Assembly (NCBI GenBank): GCA_014695325.1
Contig: JACJNZ010000052.1
Location: forward strand, 62,001 to 126,000
Length of the DNA stretch: 64,000 nucleotides
Reading direction: 5' to 3'
From: Cyanobacteria bacterium FACHB-502
Lineage (GTDB): Bacteria > Cyanobacteriota > Cyanobacteriia > Elainellales > Elainellaceae
In this document: piece after piece, positions 39,418-47,443 of the stretch
Layout: each line of letters starts with the position of its first letter
Position numbering within the stretch: position 1 is the stretch's first letter
The notes under the pieces: generated by a model
What the model saw: the letters and a program-made list of their open reading frames with translations, nothing else
Database searches by the model: none
Told to the model about the DNA's origin: nothing
Made by a program: the position numbers and the translations under genes

Positions 39418-39751
39418 GAACGGTTCTTAGAGGATCAGAAGATTAGCTTGCTTCCTATGCCTGCTTTCCAGGAATGACGATCGCCGCTGCTCATCCGCAA
39501 ATAATCAGCAAAACCACAACAAAACGATCGCTCCTGATAAAAATGCGGCAACTTCTGGGCAAGCTAACGTGAAGTTTATTCAGAGAGCGGACGAGACTGG
39601 GCTGAAGGTTCTGCCGCCTGGAAAATTCCTTGAATCTGGCTGACTCCCTCTATAGAATGAGCTGAGGTCAGGATTTGGACTCACTTCGATTTCAGCTCGA
39701 TCCGGCATCTCGGATGATCTTTACGGCTCTGCTCTTTACGGCAAGTGGTTT
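39418..39751. other. Leader region of the PilT-like gene
   Basis: About 330 bases after the alaS terminator with no gene or RNA that I can support; the promoter of the PilT-like gene is presumably here. Confidence 0.4.
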
Positions 39752-41098
39752 ATGACTGAAGCACAACGTCCATTCACCCCGCCTTCTGCTCCGCGTGTGC
39801 CGCCGCCGCCCCCGCCCCGTCCTGCTGCCCCGCCTGCTCAGCCCCATCTTCAACCGCCTGCTGAAGCGACACAGCAAATTCCCGCGCAGACCATGCCGCT
39901 GCCGCCTGCCAATCCTGCCGCGCCCGGAATGCCTCAAGCCCGTCCTGTAGCTCCGCCTCCTCCTAACCAGCCGCCCCGTGTCCCGCCTGCGCCACCGCCA
40001 GGTATGAAAGGAGCAACCCGCAGCAAACTGGCTCCCGGACAGCCTACCCTGGCGCAAATCGTACGGGAAGCGTTTGACAAAGGCTTTTCGGATATTCATG
40101 CCGGCGTGGGAGAGTCGCCGCGCTTCCGCAACCGGGGTGAAATCGACAAAACAGACTATCCCGTTACGGATCAGGAAACCTTCTTTAGCTGGCTGAAAGA
40201 GATTCTCAGCGACGAAGAAATTCAGCGATTTCAGAACACGCTCGACTTTGACGGCGCAACCCAGTACGAGTTTGCCCGCGTCCGAATTAACATTTTCGAT
40301 TCGCTGCGCGGTCCGTCAATGGTGATGCGTCTGATTCCGCTCAAGATTCTGACGATCGATCAGTTAAACCTGCCGCCTGTATTCCGCGACGTTTGCCACT
40401 ATCACAAAGGGTTGATCCTAATCACAGGACCAACCGGATCGGGTAAATCAACGACGATGGCGGCAATGATCGACTACATCAATTCTGAGATGCCCAAAAA
40501 CATCATCACCATCGAAGACCCGGTGGAATTTGTGCATCAAAGCAAACGATCGCTCATTAAGCAGCGCGAAGTCGGCATTCATACCCACCAGTTTGATACC
40601 GCTCTGAAAGCTTCGCTGCGGGAAGACCCGGATCTGATTTTGATCGGAGAAATGCGCGACAAGGAAACCGTCAACACTGCGCTAAAAGCAGCCCAAACCG
40701 GACACCTGGTGATGGGAACGCTGCACACGAACAGTGCCGTGAAGACGATCGAGCGGATTCTCAACCTGTACGAACCTGATCAGCAGGCTCCGATGCGAAT
40801 TGCGATCGCCGAATCTCTGGTTGCCGTCATCGCGCAAGGACTGTGCCGCACTACGGACGGAAAACGCGCCGCCTTTCACGACATCATGATCAACACCGAC
40901 GCGATTAAGGACTACATTCGTCGGGGCGAAATTGATGAAATCGAGGCAATTATTCCGCGCTGTACGTTTGACGGGATGTGCTCGATGAATCAGTCGCTCT
41001 ACAAACTGTACGAAGCCGGGCGAATCACCGAAGAGACTGCCCTGGAACACTCGCCGAAACCCAATGAAATGGCGCAAATCCTGCGCGGACGGGTGTAG
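39752..41098 (+). CDS. PilT-family pilus retraction ATPase with Pro-rich N terminus
   Basis: 448 residues. The first 90 are a disordered Pro/Ala-rich extension (runs such as PRVPPPPPPRPAAPP). The rest is a PilT/VirB11 ATPase: N-terminal PAS-like part, Walker A GPTGSGKST starting at Gly226, Asp box TIEDPVEF, Walker B DLILIGEMRDKET, and the His box GTLHTNSA. PilT proteins power type IV pilus retraction and twitching motility. The C terminus (ITEETALEHSPKPNEM) differs from classical PilT, so it may be the second cyanobacterial paralogue, pilT2. No pilus genes adjoin it. Confidence 0.85.
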   Translation: MTEAQRPFTPPSAPRVPPPPPPRPAAPPAQPHLQPPAEATQQIPAQTMPLPPANPAAPGMPQARPVAPPPPNQPPRVPPAPPPGMKGATRSKLAPGQPTLAQIVREAFDKGFSDIHAGVGESPRFRNRGEIDKTDYPVTDQETFFSWLKEILSDEEIQRFQNTLDFDGATQYEFARVRINIFDSLRGPSMVMRLIPLKILTIDQLNLPPVFRDVCHYHKGLILITGPTGSGKSTTMAAMIDYINSEMPKNIITIEDPVEFVHQSKRSLIKQREVGIHTHQFDTALKASLREDPDLILIGEMRDKETVNTALKAAQTGHLVMGTLHTNSAVKTIERILNLYEPDQQAPMRIAIAESLVAVIAQGLCRTTDGKRAAFHDIMINTDAIKDYIRRGEIDEIEAIIPRCTFDGMCSMNQSLYKLYEAGRITEETALEHSPKPNEMAQILRGRV

Positions 41099-41186
41099 CG
41101 CAAATAACGATCCTCTGAAACCAGGGCGATCGTCATTTGAGGGGGTGGCATGATGGAGAGGCAGAGCATTCCCAACAGAAACACCA

Positions 41187-42563
41187 ATGACTTTGCCTCC
41201 CGGCCCCACCACTCCCCGCGTTGTGCGAATGATTCGGCTGATCACGCAGCCGCTTGACTATCTGGAAGCGTACTATCGCGCTTACGGAGATATTTTTGCA
41301 GTGGGCTGGCAAAAGCCGCCTGCCGCCGTGTATGTGAATCATCCAGAAGGCATTCAGCAGATTTTTACTGCTAGTCCTGCGCTATTTCAGGCGGGTTCTG
41401 GAGGGGCAGTGCTGCGCGATTTGCTGGGAGATTCTTCGGTGCTGCTGCTGAATGGCGATCGTCATACCCATCAGCGCAAACTCTTGATGCCTCCGTTTCA
41501 TGGCGATCGGCTCAAGGCATACAGCAAACTGATTTGTCAGATTACCGAAGAAGTTGCTGCATCCTTGCACAGCAGGCAGTCTTTTCAAGTACGACCCCTG
41601 ATGCAGGAAATCACACTGCGCGTTATTTTGCAGGCAGTATTTGGCTTACAGTCGGGTGAGCGATTCGATCGGCTAAGGGTATTGCTGAATGAACTGCTGG
41701 AATCGCTAGGTTCTCCGATCGGGGCGGCATTGCTGTTCTTTCCGGCTCTGCGGCAGAACTGGGGACGCTGGACACCCTGGGGCAAATTTTTGTGGCTCAA
41801 GCAGCAGGTCGATCGCCTGTTGTATGACGAAATCCACGATCGCCGGAAAAATCCTGACCTCACCCGGACCGACGTTCTGACGCTGCTGCTCTCTGCCCGC
41901 GACGAAGCCGGACAGCCAATGAGCGACACGGAACTGCGTGACGAACTGATTACGCTGCTACTGGCAGGACACGAAACGACGGCTTCCGCACTCACCTGGG
42001 CACTCTATTGGATTCATTCACTGCCGGACGTGGAACGCAACCTGCGATCGCAACTCCAATCCCTCCATGGGGATGACCTGGGGGATGACCCGGAGCAGAT
42101 CGGTCGTTTGCCCTATCTCACTGCCCTTTGTCAGGAAACGCTGCGGCTCTATCCCGTCGCCTTAACTGCCGGAGTGCGGATACTGAAGGCTCCTTATAAA
42201 ATCATGGGCTACGAGCTGCCTGCGGGAACGGCGCTGTTTCCCTGTACCTACCTGGTGCATCACAACGAGGCAATCTATCCACAGTCCAAGCAGTTTCGCC
42301 CAGAGCGGTTTCTGGAGCGATCGTTTTCCTCGTCTGAGTTTTTGCCCTTTGGCGGCGGACACCGCTACTGCATCGGCGCAGCACTGGCACTGCTGGAAAT
42401 GAAGCTAGTTCTCGCGACGCTGCTGCAAGGGCGGAGGTTTGAGCTGCCGCCTCAAAAAGCGATCGAGCCTGTGCGCCGGGGGTTGACGCTTGCGCCTCCG
42501 GGTCATTTCAGACTGCGCGTTCAGAACTTGGTCGATCTTGAACGAGAAGTTTTGATTCGGTGA
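41187..42563 (+). CDS. Cytochrome P450, CYP110-like
   Basis: 458 residues. The haem-binding loop is FLPFGGGHRYCIG with the thiolate Cys395; helix I has AGHETTAS; helix K has ETLRLYP; and PERF is present. The N terminus (LPPGPTTP...LDYLEAYYRAYGDIF) resembles cyanobacterial CYP110 proteins, some of which hydroxylate fatty acids, alkanes or terpenes. There is no N-terminal membrane anchor. Electrons would come from ferredoxin. No terpene synthase or partner gene is adjacent, so substrate is unknown. Confidence 0.92.
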   Translation: MTLPPGPTTPRVVRMIRLITQPLDYLEAYYRAYGDIFAVGWQKPPAAVYVNHPEGIQQIFTASPALFQAGSGGAVLRDLLGDSSVLLLNGDRHTHQRKLLMPPFHGDRLKAYSKLICQITEEVAASLHSRQSFQVRPLMQEITLRVILQAVFGLQSGERFDRLRVLLNELLESLGSPIGAALLFFPALRQNWGRWTPWGKFLWLKQQVDRLLYDEIHDRRKNPDLTRTDVLTLLLSARDEAGQPMSDTELRDELITLLLAGHETTASALTWALYWIHSLPDVERNLRSQLQSLHGDDLGDDPEQIGRLPYLTALCQETLRLYPVALTAGVRILKAPYKIMGYELPAGTALFPCTYLVHHNEAIYPQSKQFRPERFLERSFSSSEFLPFGGGHRYCIGAALALLEMKLVLATLLQGRRFELPPQKAIEPVRRGLTLAPPGHFRLRVQNLVDLEREVLIR

Positions 42564-42673
42564 GACAAATTAATTCTTCCGGGGAACCGTACCTACAAAA
42601 AGGTATTTGATGGGATAGCCCTATGTGGGCTGTTTGCCCTATTGTTAACTTGATTTTGGTGACGATCGCTACA

Positions 42674-42687
42674 GGAGTGAACACTCC
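42674..42687. promoter_or_regulatory. Short perfect palindrome upstream of the riboswitch promoter
   Basis: GGAGTGAACACTCC has perfect 6-base arms around AA. It sits about 65 bases before the -35 box of the riboswitch promoter. It could be an operator or a remnant terminator stem of the P450 gene, though no T-run follows. Confidence 0.3.
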
Positions 42688-42752
42688 GCGAAGCATAGGT
42701 CTTGAGGTAGAGAAGGTAAAGAAAAATCATTCTTTTGTTAAATCTCCTGAAA

Positions 42753-42788
42753 TTGTTTTTCTTAGAGCCAAAGGGTAAAATAAGATAC
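42753..42788 (+). promoter_or_regulatory. Promoter with NtcA site overlapping the -10 box
   Basis: TTGTTT (42753-42758), a 17-base spacer and TAAAAT (42776-42781) form a sigma-70-type promoter with an expected start near 42788. A perfect NtcA consensus, GTA-AAATAAGA-TAC (42775-42788), covers the -10 box and the start point. Sites in that place repress, as NtcA does at gif promoters, in contrast to activating sites near -41.5. Confidence 0.7.
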
Positions 42789-42802
42789 AGAAATAAATTT
42801 GA

Positions 42803-42907
42803 AAACGTTCATCTCCAGCGATACTGCTCACCCTACCCTCAACCCGTAGGGAAATCGCGAGAGACGGAAGTAGGGTCAATGACACATCAGTGACTTGAAG
42901 GAACGCG
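42803..42907 (+). promoter_or_regulatory. Glutamine riboswitch (glnA RNA class)
   Basis: The sequence follows the glnA aptamer order as I know it. CGTTC (42806-42810) pairs with GAACG (42901-42905) as P1. TCTC and GCGAT pair with ATCGC and GAGA as the P2 arm, which ends in a perfect CCCTAC / GTAGGG hairpin (42831-42836 with 42846-42851). Then come the conserved GACGGAAGTAGG (42863-42874), a GTCA / TGAC stem (42875-42878 with 42891-42894) and GAAGGAACGCG. The aptamer starts about 15 bases after the predicted start point. Its end is 40 bases before an ATG with AGGAG (42935-42939), so control of translation is plausible, as reported for the gifB switch. Confidence 0.85.
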
Positions 42908-42946
42908 CCTATTTCACGAAACCTGAGCAGTTTTAGGAGTAAATAT

Positions 42947-43363
42947 ATGAGACTTTCCTATCGTGGTACCGAGTACGAGCCTGAGCTAAGCACGGTTGAG
43001 ACGATCGATCGGGGCGTGATGGGTCAGTATCGCGGACAAGCTTATAGCGTTCGTTATCCCAGACATATTCCGGCTCAGCCTGTGCATACGCTCAACTACC
43101 GCAGCGTCACCTATGCCACGATGCCTGACGGAAGCCACATGAGTGTTCCGGGTCGTTTGCGGACGAATGACTTGCCCGTGCGGTGGGCATGTGACACGGC
43201 TTCGATTGGTTCGAGCTTTCATCGTGTCCAGCGCGACGAGATGGAGAACGTCCATCGGCAAAACATTCAGCGTCGATTAGTGCAGCGGATTCAAGCCGCA
43301 AAACAGCGAGGCGATCAGCAATTGCTTCAGCAGCTTGAACGCGAGATGAATCTGTTTGTCTAA
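42947..43363 (+). CDS. DUF4278 protein under glutamine riboswitch control
   Basis: 138 residues, soluble. The N-terminal half is the DUF4278 repeat seen twice (LSYRGTEYEPE with QYRGQAYSVRYPRH, then LNYRSVTYAT). A linker of about 30 residues is followed by a basic amphipathic helix (95-135: EMENVHRQNIQRRLVQRI, AAKQRGDQQLLQQL). AGGAG stands seven bases before the ATG. Its leader combines an NtcA site over the -10 box with a glutamine riboswitch, the logic of gifB, which codes for glutamine synthetase inactivating factor IF17 (about 149 residues, with a basic C-terminal inhibitory region). I cannot confirm sequence homology to IF17. The best inference is a small effector made when nitrogen is plentiful; the target is unknown. 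Confidence 0.8.
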   Translation: MRLSYRGTEYEPELSTVETIDRGVMGQYRGQAYSVRYPRHIPAQPVHTLNYRSVTYATMPDGSHMSVPGRLRTNDLPVRWACDTASIGSSFHRVQRDEMENVHRQNIQRRLVQRIQAAKQRGDQQLLQQLEREMNLFV

Positions 43364-43379
43364 TGAATTGATCTCTCGT

Positions 43380-43419
43380 TGAAAGGGGGCAAAGGGGCAA
43401 AATCCCGATCCCTCTTTCA
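43380..43419 (+). other. Stable hairpin after the DUF4278 gene
   Basis: TGAAAGGGGG (43380-43389) pairs with CCCTCTTTCA (43410-43419) over ten positions with one wobble. It starts about 17 bases past the stop codon. No T-run follows, so it may be an mRNA-stabilising structure or a factor-dependent end rather than a classical terminator. Confidence 0.45.
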
Positions 43420-43568
43420 GCTGGATCATTACATTAGCTTAATTCATTGGATTAGAGATTAGATTTCTCTATTTTCTAAATATGTCTCTCCGCTTTCGGG
43501 TAGTGTCGGAAATCAGTCCAGACCTGCCCGTTTTTATTGCGTCTTTTCCCAAACATTTATCAAAATCG

Positions 43569-44192
43569 TTAATCAAAATCGGTTGGCAGGTCAGGCTGTG
43601 TCTCGTGCTGAAATAGCCGATCGATTTGCGAAGGCACAACTCGACTCAGCGACAGTTCCGGGATTTGGTCGGGCGCAAAGAAATCAACTGCTTCGGTTTC
43701 TATACTGGGTGTCGGGCTGCCGCCGATCAGCTCACAGCGAAAAAACAGCTTGTAAATTTGCACGGGAAGGGGCGGGTGTCCGTGGCGCGGATGGTCACGA
43801 TCGTACAGAGCCAGCAATTTTGTGGCTTTCGTCTGATAACCCGACTCCTCAAACACTTCCCGCTCGATCGCCAAGCTGGGAGGCTCACCCACATCTACCC
43901 AGCCACCGGGCAGCGTCCAGCCGCCGTCCGATCGCTCTTTCACCAGCAAAATTTTCCCATCTTGAAACACAGCTCCTCGCGCATCGACTTTTGGTGTCGC
44001 ATAGCCCCGCTCATGCCGAAAAAAATTCAGCACCTTTTCGGGTTCGGTGTCTGTATAAGCTGCCATCATCTCCGCTGTAATTTGCTGAATCTGCCGATAG
44101 CGATCGACATCATAGGGATTTTCGGTGTAGGTCAGCCCGTTTTGGGCGAGTGCCTGAAGCCTGCGCCCCCACTCTAACCACTGAGTATTCAT
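43569..44192 (-). CDS. NUDIX hydrolase
   Basis: 207 residues. An N-terminal helical domain of the NUDIX_N type (about 1-65) precedes a NUDIX fold with the complete box GWVDVGEPPSLAIEREVFEE (97-116, followed by SG), which has the metal-binding REVxEE. Proteins of this two-domain type are often annotated as ADP-ribose or nucleoside-diphosphate-sugar pyrophosphatases. It is 17 bases downstream of the cobalamin adenosyltransferase gene and probably in the same transcript. Substrate unknown. Confidence 0.88.
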   Translation of the reverse strand: MNTQWLEWGRRLQALAQNGLTYTENPYDVDRYRQIQQITAEMMAAYTDTEPEKVLNFFRHERGYATPKVDARGAVFQDGKILLVKERSDGGWTLPGGWVDVGEPPSLAIEREVFEESGYQTKATKLLALYDRDHPRHGHPPLPVQIYKLFFRCELIGGSPTPSIETEAVDFFAPDQIPELSLSRVVPSQIDRLFQHETQPDLPTDFD

Positions 44193-44209
44193 TTCTCAAA
44201 ATCATCCTG

Positions 44210-45343
44210 CTAGAAATCTACGCCCCGCTTCAGATCCACACCTTTTTCTGCATAATGCTTGTGGTTAAACACCTCCGAGTGTGTACTGGCAAAGTCAAAA
44301 TAGTCCGGCGGATGTTTGCAGCGTCCGGTGATAACGACTTCCGTGTCGCGTGGCTTTCGCAAAAGTGCCTGAACGATCGGCTGTTGGGGCAATAGCTCTA
44401 GATCAACGGTGGGGTTCAGCTCATCTAGAATAATGGTTTTATATAAACCTGAGGCGATCGCTGCCCGGGCAATTTCCCAGCCTCGCTCCGCTTCTACATA
44501 ATCTAATTCCTGCTGCTGTCCGCGCCAGACGATCGCATCTCGCCCGCATCGCTGATGATCGACCAGATTGGGGTAGATTTGGCGCAGTGCCGCAATTGCT
44601 GCATCTTCGGTATAGCCAGAGCCGCCTTTGAGCCACTGCATAATCAGCACCCGGTGAGATTTGTCCTGACTGATGCCTTTGCCGATCGCTTGCAGAGCCT
44701 TTCCTAACGCACTTGTAGATTTGCCTTTGCCCGAGCCCGTATAAATTTCGATGCCTTCGATGCCGTGGGCAACGGCGTTAGCATGCAGATGTGCCCGCAT
44801 CTCGGAATGGAGATCCGCAATATCGAGCAATGCTTGCGGTGCGCCTCGTCCGGTCGCGATAATCTCCAGCTCCTCTGGCTTGCGCTTCAGCGTTTGCACC
44901 ACTTCATCCACAGGTAGCAATCCCAGATCCAGCACTGGATTTAGCTCATCCAGCACCACCACGGAATACAGCCCCGAAGCGATCGCCCCCTTTGCCACAT
45001 CCCAGCCGCGCTGTGCCTCCATCCGATCGAAGCGCGTAATATCATCCGACCCAAAAAACTCGGCTCGACCCGTCCGCACCTGATCGATCAAATGGGGAAA
45101 GCCTCGCCGCAGTGCCTCGATCGCCGCGTCTTCGTCGTAGGTGCGTCCTGGTCCCTTCAGAAATCGCAGCAGCAAGACTCGAGTTTGATTGCCCGTGTGA
45201 ATGCCCAGCCCGATCGATCGCAGCACCACCCCCAGAGCCGCCTGCGATTTCCCTTTGCCAACCCCGTCATAAATATGAATCTGCCCTGCCAGTCGTTCTG
45301 ATCGCGTTTGGGCAGTCCGAATCCCAATTCCAGTCCTTGTCAT
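44210..45343 (-). CDS. Tandem CobO-type corrinoid adenosyltransferase
   Basis: 377 residues made of two complete copies of the CobA/CobO fold (about 18-190 and 195-377). Each has a P-loop (DGVGKGKS at 26-33; TGSGKGKS at 202-209), a Walker B VVVLDELNP or TIILDELNP, and a TGR near the end. CobO adenosylates cob(I)yrinic acid a,c-diamide on the way to coenzyme B12; the normal enzyme is a dimer of roughly 200-residue chains. The fusion may form the dimer within one chain. Only copy two ends with the family's HYAEKGVD-type tail. The adenosylation role is inferred from the fold. Confidence 0.88.
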   Translation of the reverse strand: MTRTGIGIRTAQTRSERLAGQIHIYDGVGKGKSQAALGVVLRSIGLGIHTGNQTRVLLLRFLKGPGRTYDEDAAIEALRRGFPHLIDQVRTGRAEFFGSDDITRFDRMEAQRGWDVAKGAIASGLYSVVVLDELNPVLDLGLLPVDEVVQTLKRKPEELEIIATGRGAPQALLDIADLHSEMRAHLHANAVAHGIEGIEIYTGSGKGKSTSALGKALQAIGKGISQDKSHRVLIMQWLKGGSGYTEDAAIAALRQIYPNLVDHQRCGRDAIVWRGQQQELDYVEAERGWEIARAAIASGLYKTIILDELNPTVDLELLPQQPIVQALLRKPRDTEVVITGRCKHPPDYFDFASTHSEVFNHKHYAEKGVDLKRGVDF

Positions 45344-45704
45344 GACTTTAAGATGGTTCTTGTACCTTGGATTTTAACGAAGCTCTAGAAGTTCAGCCTG
45401 ACCCGAGTGAAACTTTTTAGCACGAGCCAGCTAACCCTCTCGCCAAAAAGTGATTCCCTGAAGAGTCTCTCAAACTGCCCTTTCCCCTGATACTCTAAAA
45501 CTCTATATATAGCGTCCTATGAAATATACATCGAATTCACACTCTACTAGTTGATTTATTCGCACTTCATCAAACTTCCGAGTCTAAACTCCTAGCCTCA
45601 AACTTTTCTCCGCAAATTAGCCTGTAATCGATGCAATAGGCCTCCCGCACGAACCGAAGCTCCCCTCACTCATCTACCCCTTCATCCCTCCATCCCCCTC
45701 TCCC
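45344..45704. other. Intergenic region upstream of fraC
   Basis: 360 bases between divergent genes. A/T-rich with CTATATATAG near 45505 and a C/T-rich leader (45660-45704) touching the fraC ATG. No cobalamin riboswitch is visible before the CobO gene. Confidence 0.5.
45660..45704 (+). repeat. Pyrimidine-rich tract before fraC
   Basis: CATCCCTCCATCCCCCTCTC-type C/T tract directly abutting the start codon, with no purine-rich ribosome site. Confidence 0.6.
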
Positions 45705-46277
45705 ATGCCCTCTGTCCTCCCCCTCCGAGCGATCGCCCTGCAAATCCTATTTCTGCTGATTGCGATCGCGATCGAATCCTCTATCCTGTATCGGCAGCTT
45801 AAGATTACGCCGCGAGAAGGGGTGCAGTACGCAGCCACTCTGAACCTCCTGTCCACAGTGATGGGATGGATTGTGATCTTTATCGTTTTGAATACTGGAG
45901 TAGGAGGGCAGATCAGGCGCAGTTTAGATGTGGAGATTGCCCTGATCAGTCTGGTGCTGTTCAATCAGGCAGTTTCGGTGGGCAGCAATGTGGTTGGTGT
46001 TCTGGTTCTGGGGGCACTTGCAGCGTTTCCTGCCAGCTTTGCCGTCAAGCAGTTTGGTTTAGTGCTGCTGAAATGGGTGCTTGATCCCAGCCTCGCCGAA
46101 GCCAAGCCGCTGCCCCAACCGGAAGTGCGATCGGTGATGCGAAATCCGCGAGAAGTTGTGCGTAAGGAAGCTTCTTCGCCAGTTCTGGCTGTTTTTCTAG
46201 CGAATTTGCTGAGCTATGGGGCGATCGTGCTCGTGTTGCTGCTGCTCATTTTTATTCAGGGGGGAATCGCGCTATAG
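45705..46277 (+). CDS. fraC: Filament integrity protein FraC
   Basis: 190 residues, close to the 179 of the Anabaena protein. LPLRAIALQILFLLIAIAIE at the N terminus and a first loop with GVQYAATLNLLSTVMGWIV match FraC as I recall it. About four membrane helices (7-26, 42-64, 75-115, 165-188) surround a basic cytoplasmic loop (125-160). FraC sits at the septa and is needed with FraD for septal junctions and filament integrity. fraD follows after 103 bases. Confidence 0.87.
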   Translation: MPSVLPLRAIALQILFLLIAIAIESSILYRQLKITPREGVQYAATLNLLSTVMGWIVIFIVLNTGVGGQIRRSLDVEIALISLVLFNQAVSVGSNVVGVLVLGALAAFPASFAVKQFGLVLLKWVLDPSLAEAKPLPQPEVRSVMRNPREVVRKEASSPVLAVFLANLLSYGAIVLVLLLLIFIQGGIAL

Positions 46278-46380
46278 CGGCGATCGGCACAAAGCGCAAT
46301 GCTCAAGGAATTGGGTTAGCTCGGTTGGAGTCCTGTTCTAAGTCGGGGGTTTCAGTGAACGCAATCGCGGGGATCTTTGC

Positions 46381-47439
46381 ATGATCGACTTTTTTCAGTT
46401 CTTGTTTGGGTTGAGCCTGTTTCGCAACCTGCGTGAGTCCTTGACAGAGCAGTTCAAGCAGACTCAGAGAAGCATTCGCCAGATCAAGCCTTTTTCCTGG
46501 CAAACCACGCTACTGCTCAGCCTGCTGTCGTGGCTGGTGTATTTGCTGCTGCAAGATGAGATGGCAAAGCGGTTTGTTTCCTTTTTTGGCTGGGTCTTTC
46601 TGATCCTGGGGGTGGATTGGGCATTGGTTAAGCGGAAGCTCACAGTTCCCATTCTTGGACTGCAATTTCGCTACGCGCCCTGGGTTACGGGAGCAATTCT
46701 CACGATCGCCCTCTACACCAATCGGCTACTGATCCTGGATCTTGCCAGTGCATTGACCAGCTATCCCATCTTTTCTGCCTTACTGGCGAGTATTCCAAAG
46801 TTTATCCATCCGGGTCCCACGTTTCGTCCACCCCATCGGGCTGGAAGGCAGGATATCGTAATTGTGCTGCTGCTGGGAAGCCTGTATAGCTGCTGGTTTC
46901 AGCTTTACTTTGATATGCAAAATTTACTGGATCAATACCCCAGCCTGCTGGCAGACGACATGAGCCGCAGTCGTTTTGTGGTGCAGCTAGAGTCCGATCC
47001 ACCGCTAACCAACGGGATTCAAATCCTGAATGTGGCAGAAGCCAACGTGCGAGAGACGCTGAACGGGCTTTCGACCTGGGTTGCGGTGCAGCAACAGCTC
47101 AGTAATATTCAAGCTGAAGTCCCTCGAATTGCGACGCTCGCCCGCTCCGAAATCTACGGCAGCCCGCCCAGAAGCAGAGAATATCGGCTGTGGCGACTGA
47201 ATGCCCAGAGTTTCCCTGATCCTTTACAGCCCGGTTCCCTTTTGCTTCAGCTCCAGGCCCTCTGGTATGGTCCTAGCTCAGATGGCAAAGGCTATATTTT
47301 GCAGCGATCGTGCCAGGTTCAGCCAGCAGGCAGCCAGATTCCCATTGCTCAGGCTCCGGGAACCCAGTCTACGGTGTATCAGATGCAGTGTGGAGCGATC
47401 GAGTCTTCGCTACCCGCCGTGTTGCCTCAGGAAAACTGA
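46381..47439 (+). CDS. fraD: Septal junction protein FraD (DUF5357)
   Basis: 352 residues. The N-terminal half has about five membrane helices (beginning FSWQTTLLLSLLSWLVYLL). The C-terminal half (from about residue 190) lies outside the cytoplasmic membrane and contains the FraD-like DQYPSLLADDMSRSRFVV and WYGPSSDGKGYILQRSCQV. In Anabaena FraD forms the plug of the septal junction that opens and closes cell-to-cell exchange. Only fraE of the Anabaena fraCDE operon is missing here; the next gene is on the other strand and overlaps nothing. Confidence 0.88.
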   Translation: MIDFFQFLFGLSLFRNLRESLTEQFKQTQRSIRQIKPFSWQTTLLLSLLSWLVYLLLQDEMAKRFVSFFGWVFLILGVDWALVKRKLTVPILGLQFRYAPWVTGAILTIALYTNRLLILDLASALTSYPIFSALLASIPKFIHPGPTFRPPHRAGRQDIVIVLLLGSLYSCWFQLYFDMQNLLDQYPSLLADDMSRSRFVVQLESDPPLTNGIQILNVAEANVRETLNGLSTWVAVQQQLSNIQAEVPRIATLARSEIYGSPPRSREYRLWRLNAQSFPDPLQPGSLLLQLQALWYGPSSDGKGYILQRSCQVQPAGSQIPIAQAPGTQSTVYQMQCGAIESSLPAVLPQEN

Positions 47440-47443
47440 ACTT

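Noticed and set aside
44193-45704. Cobalamin riboswitch before the CobO gene
   Set aside because: No B12-box-like sequence (AGCCAGGAGACC type) or long structured leader seen on the minus strand upstream of 45343.
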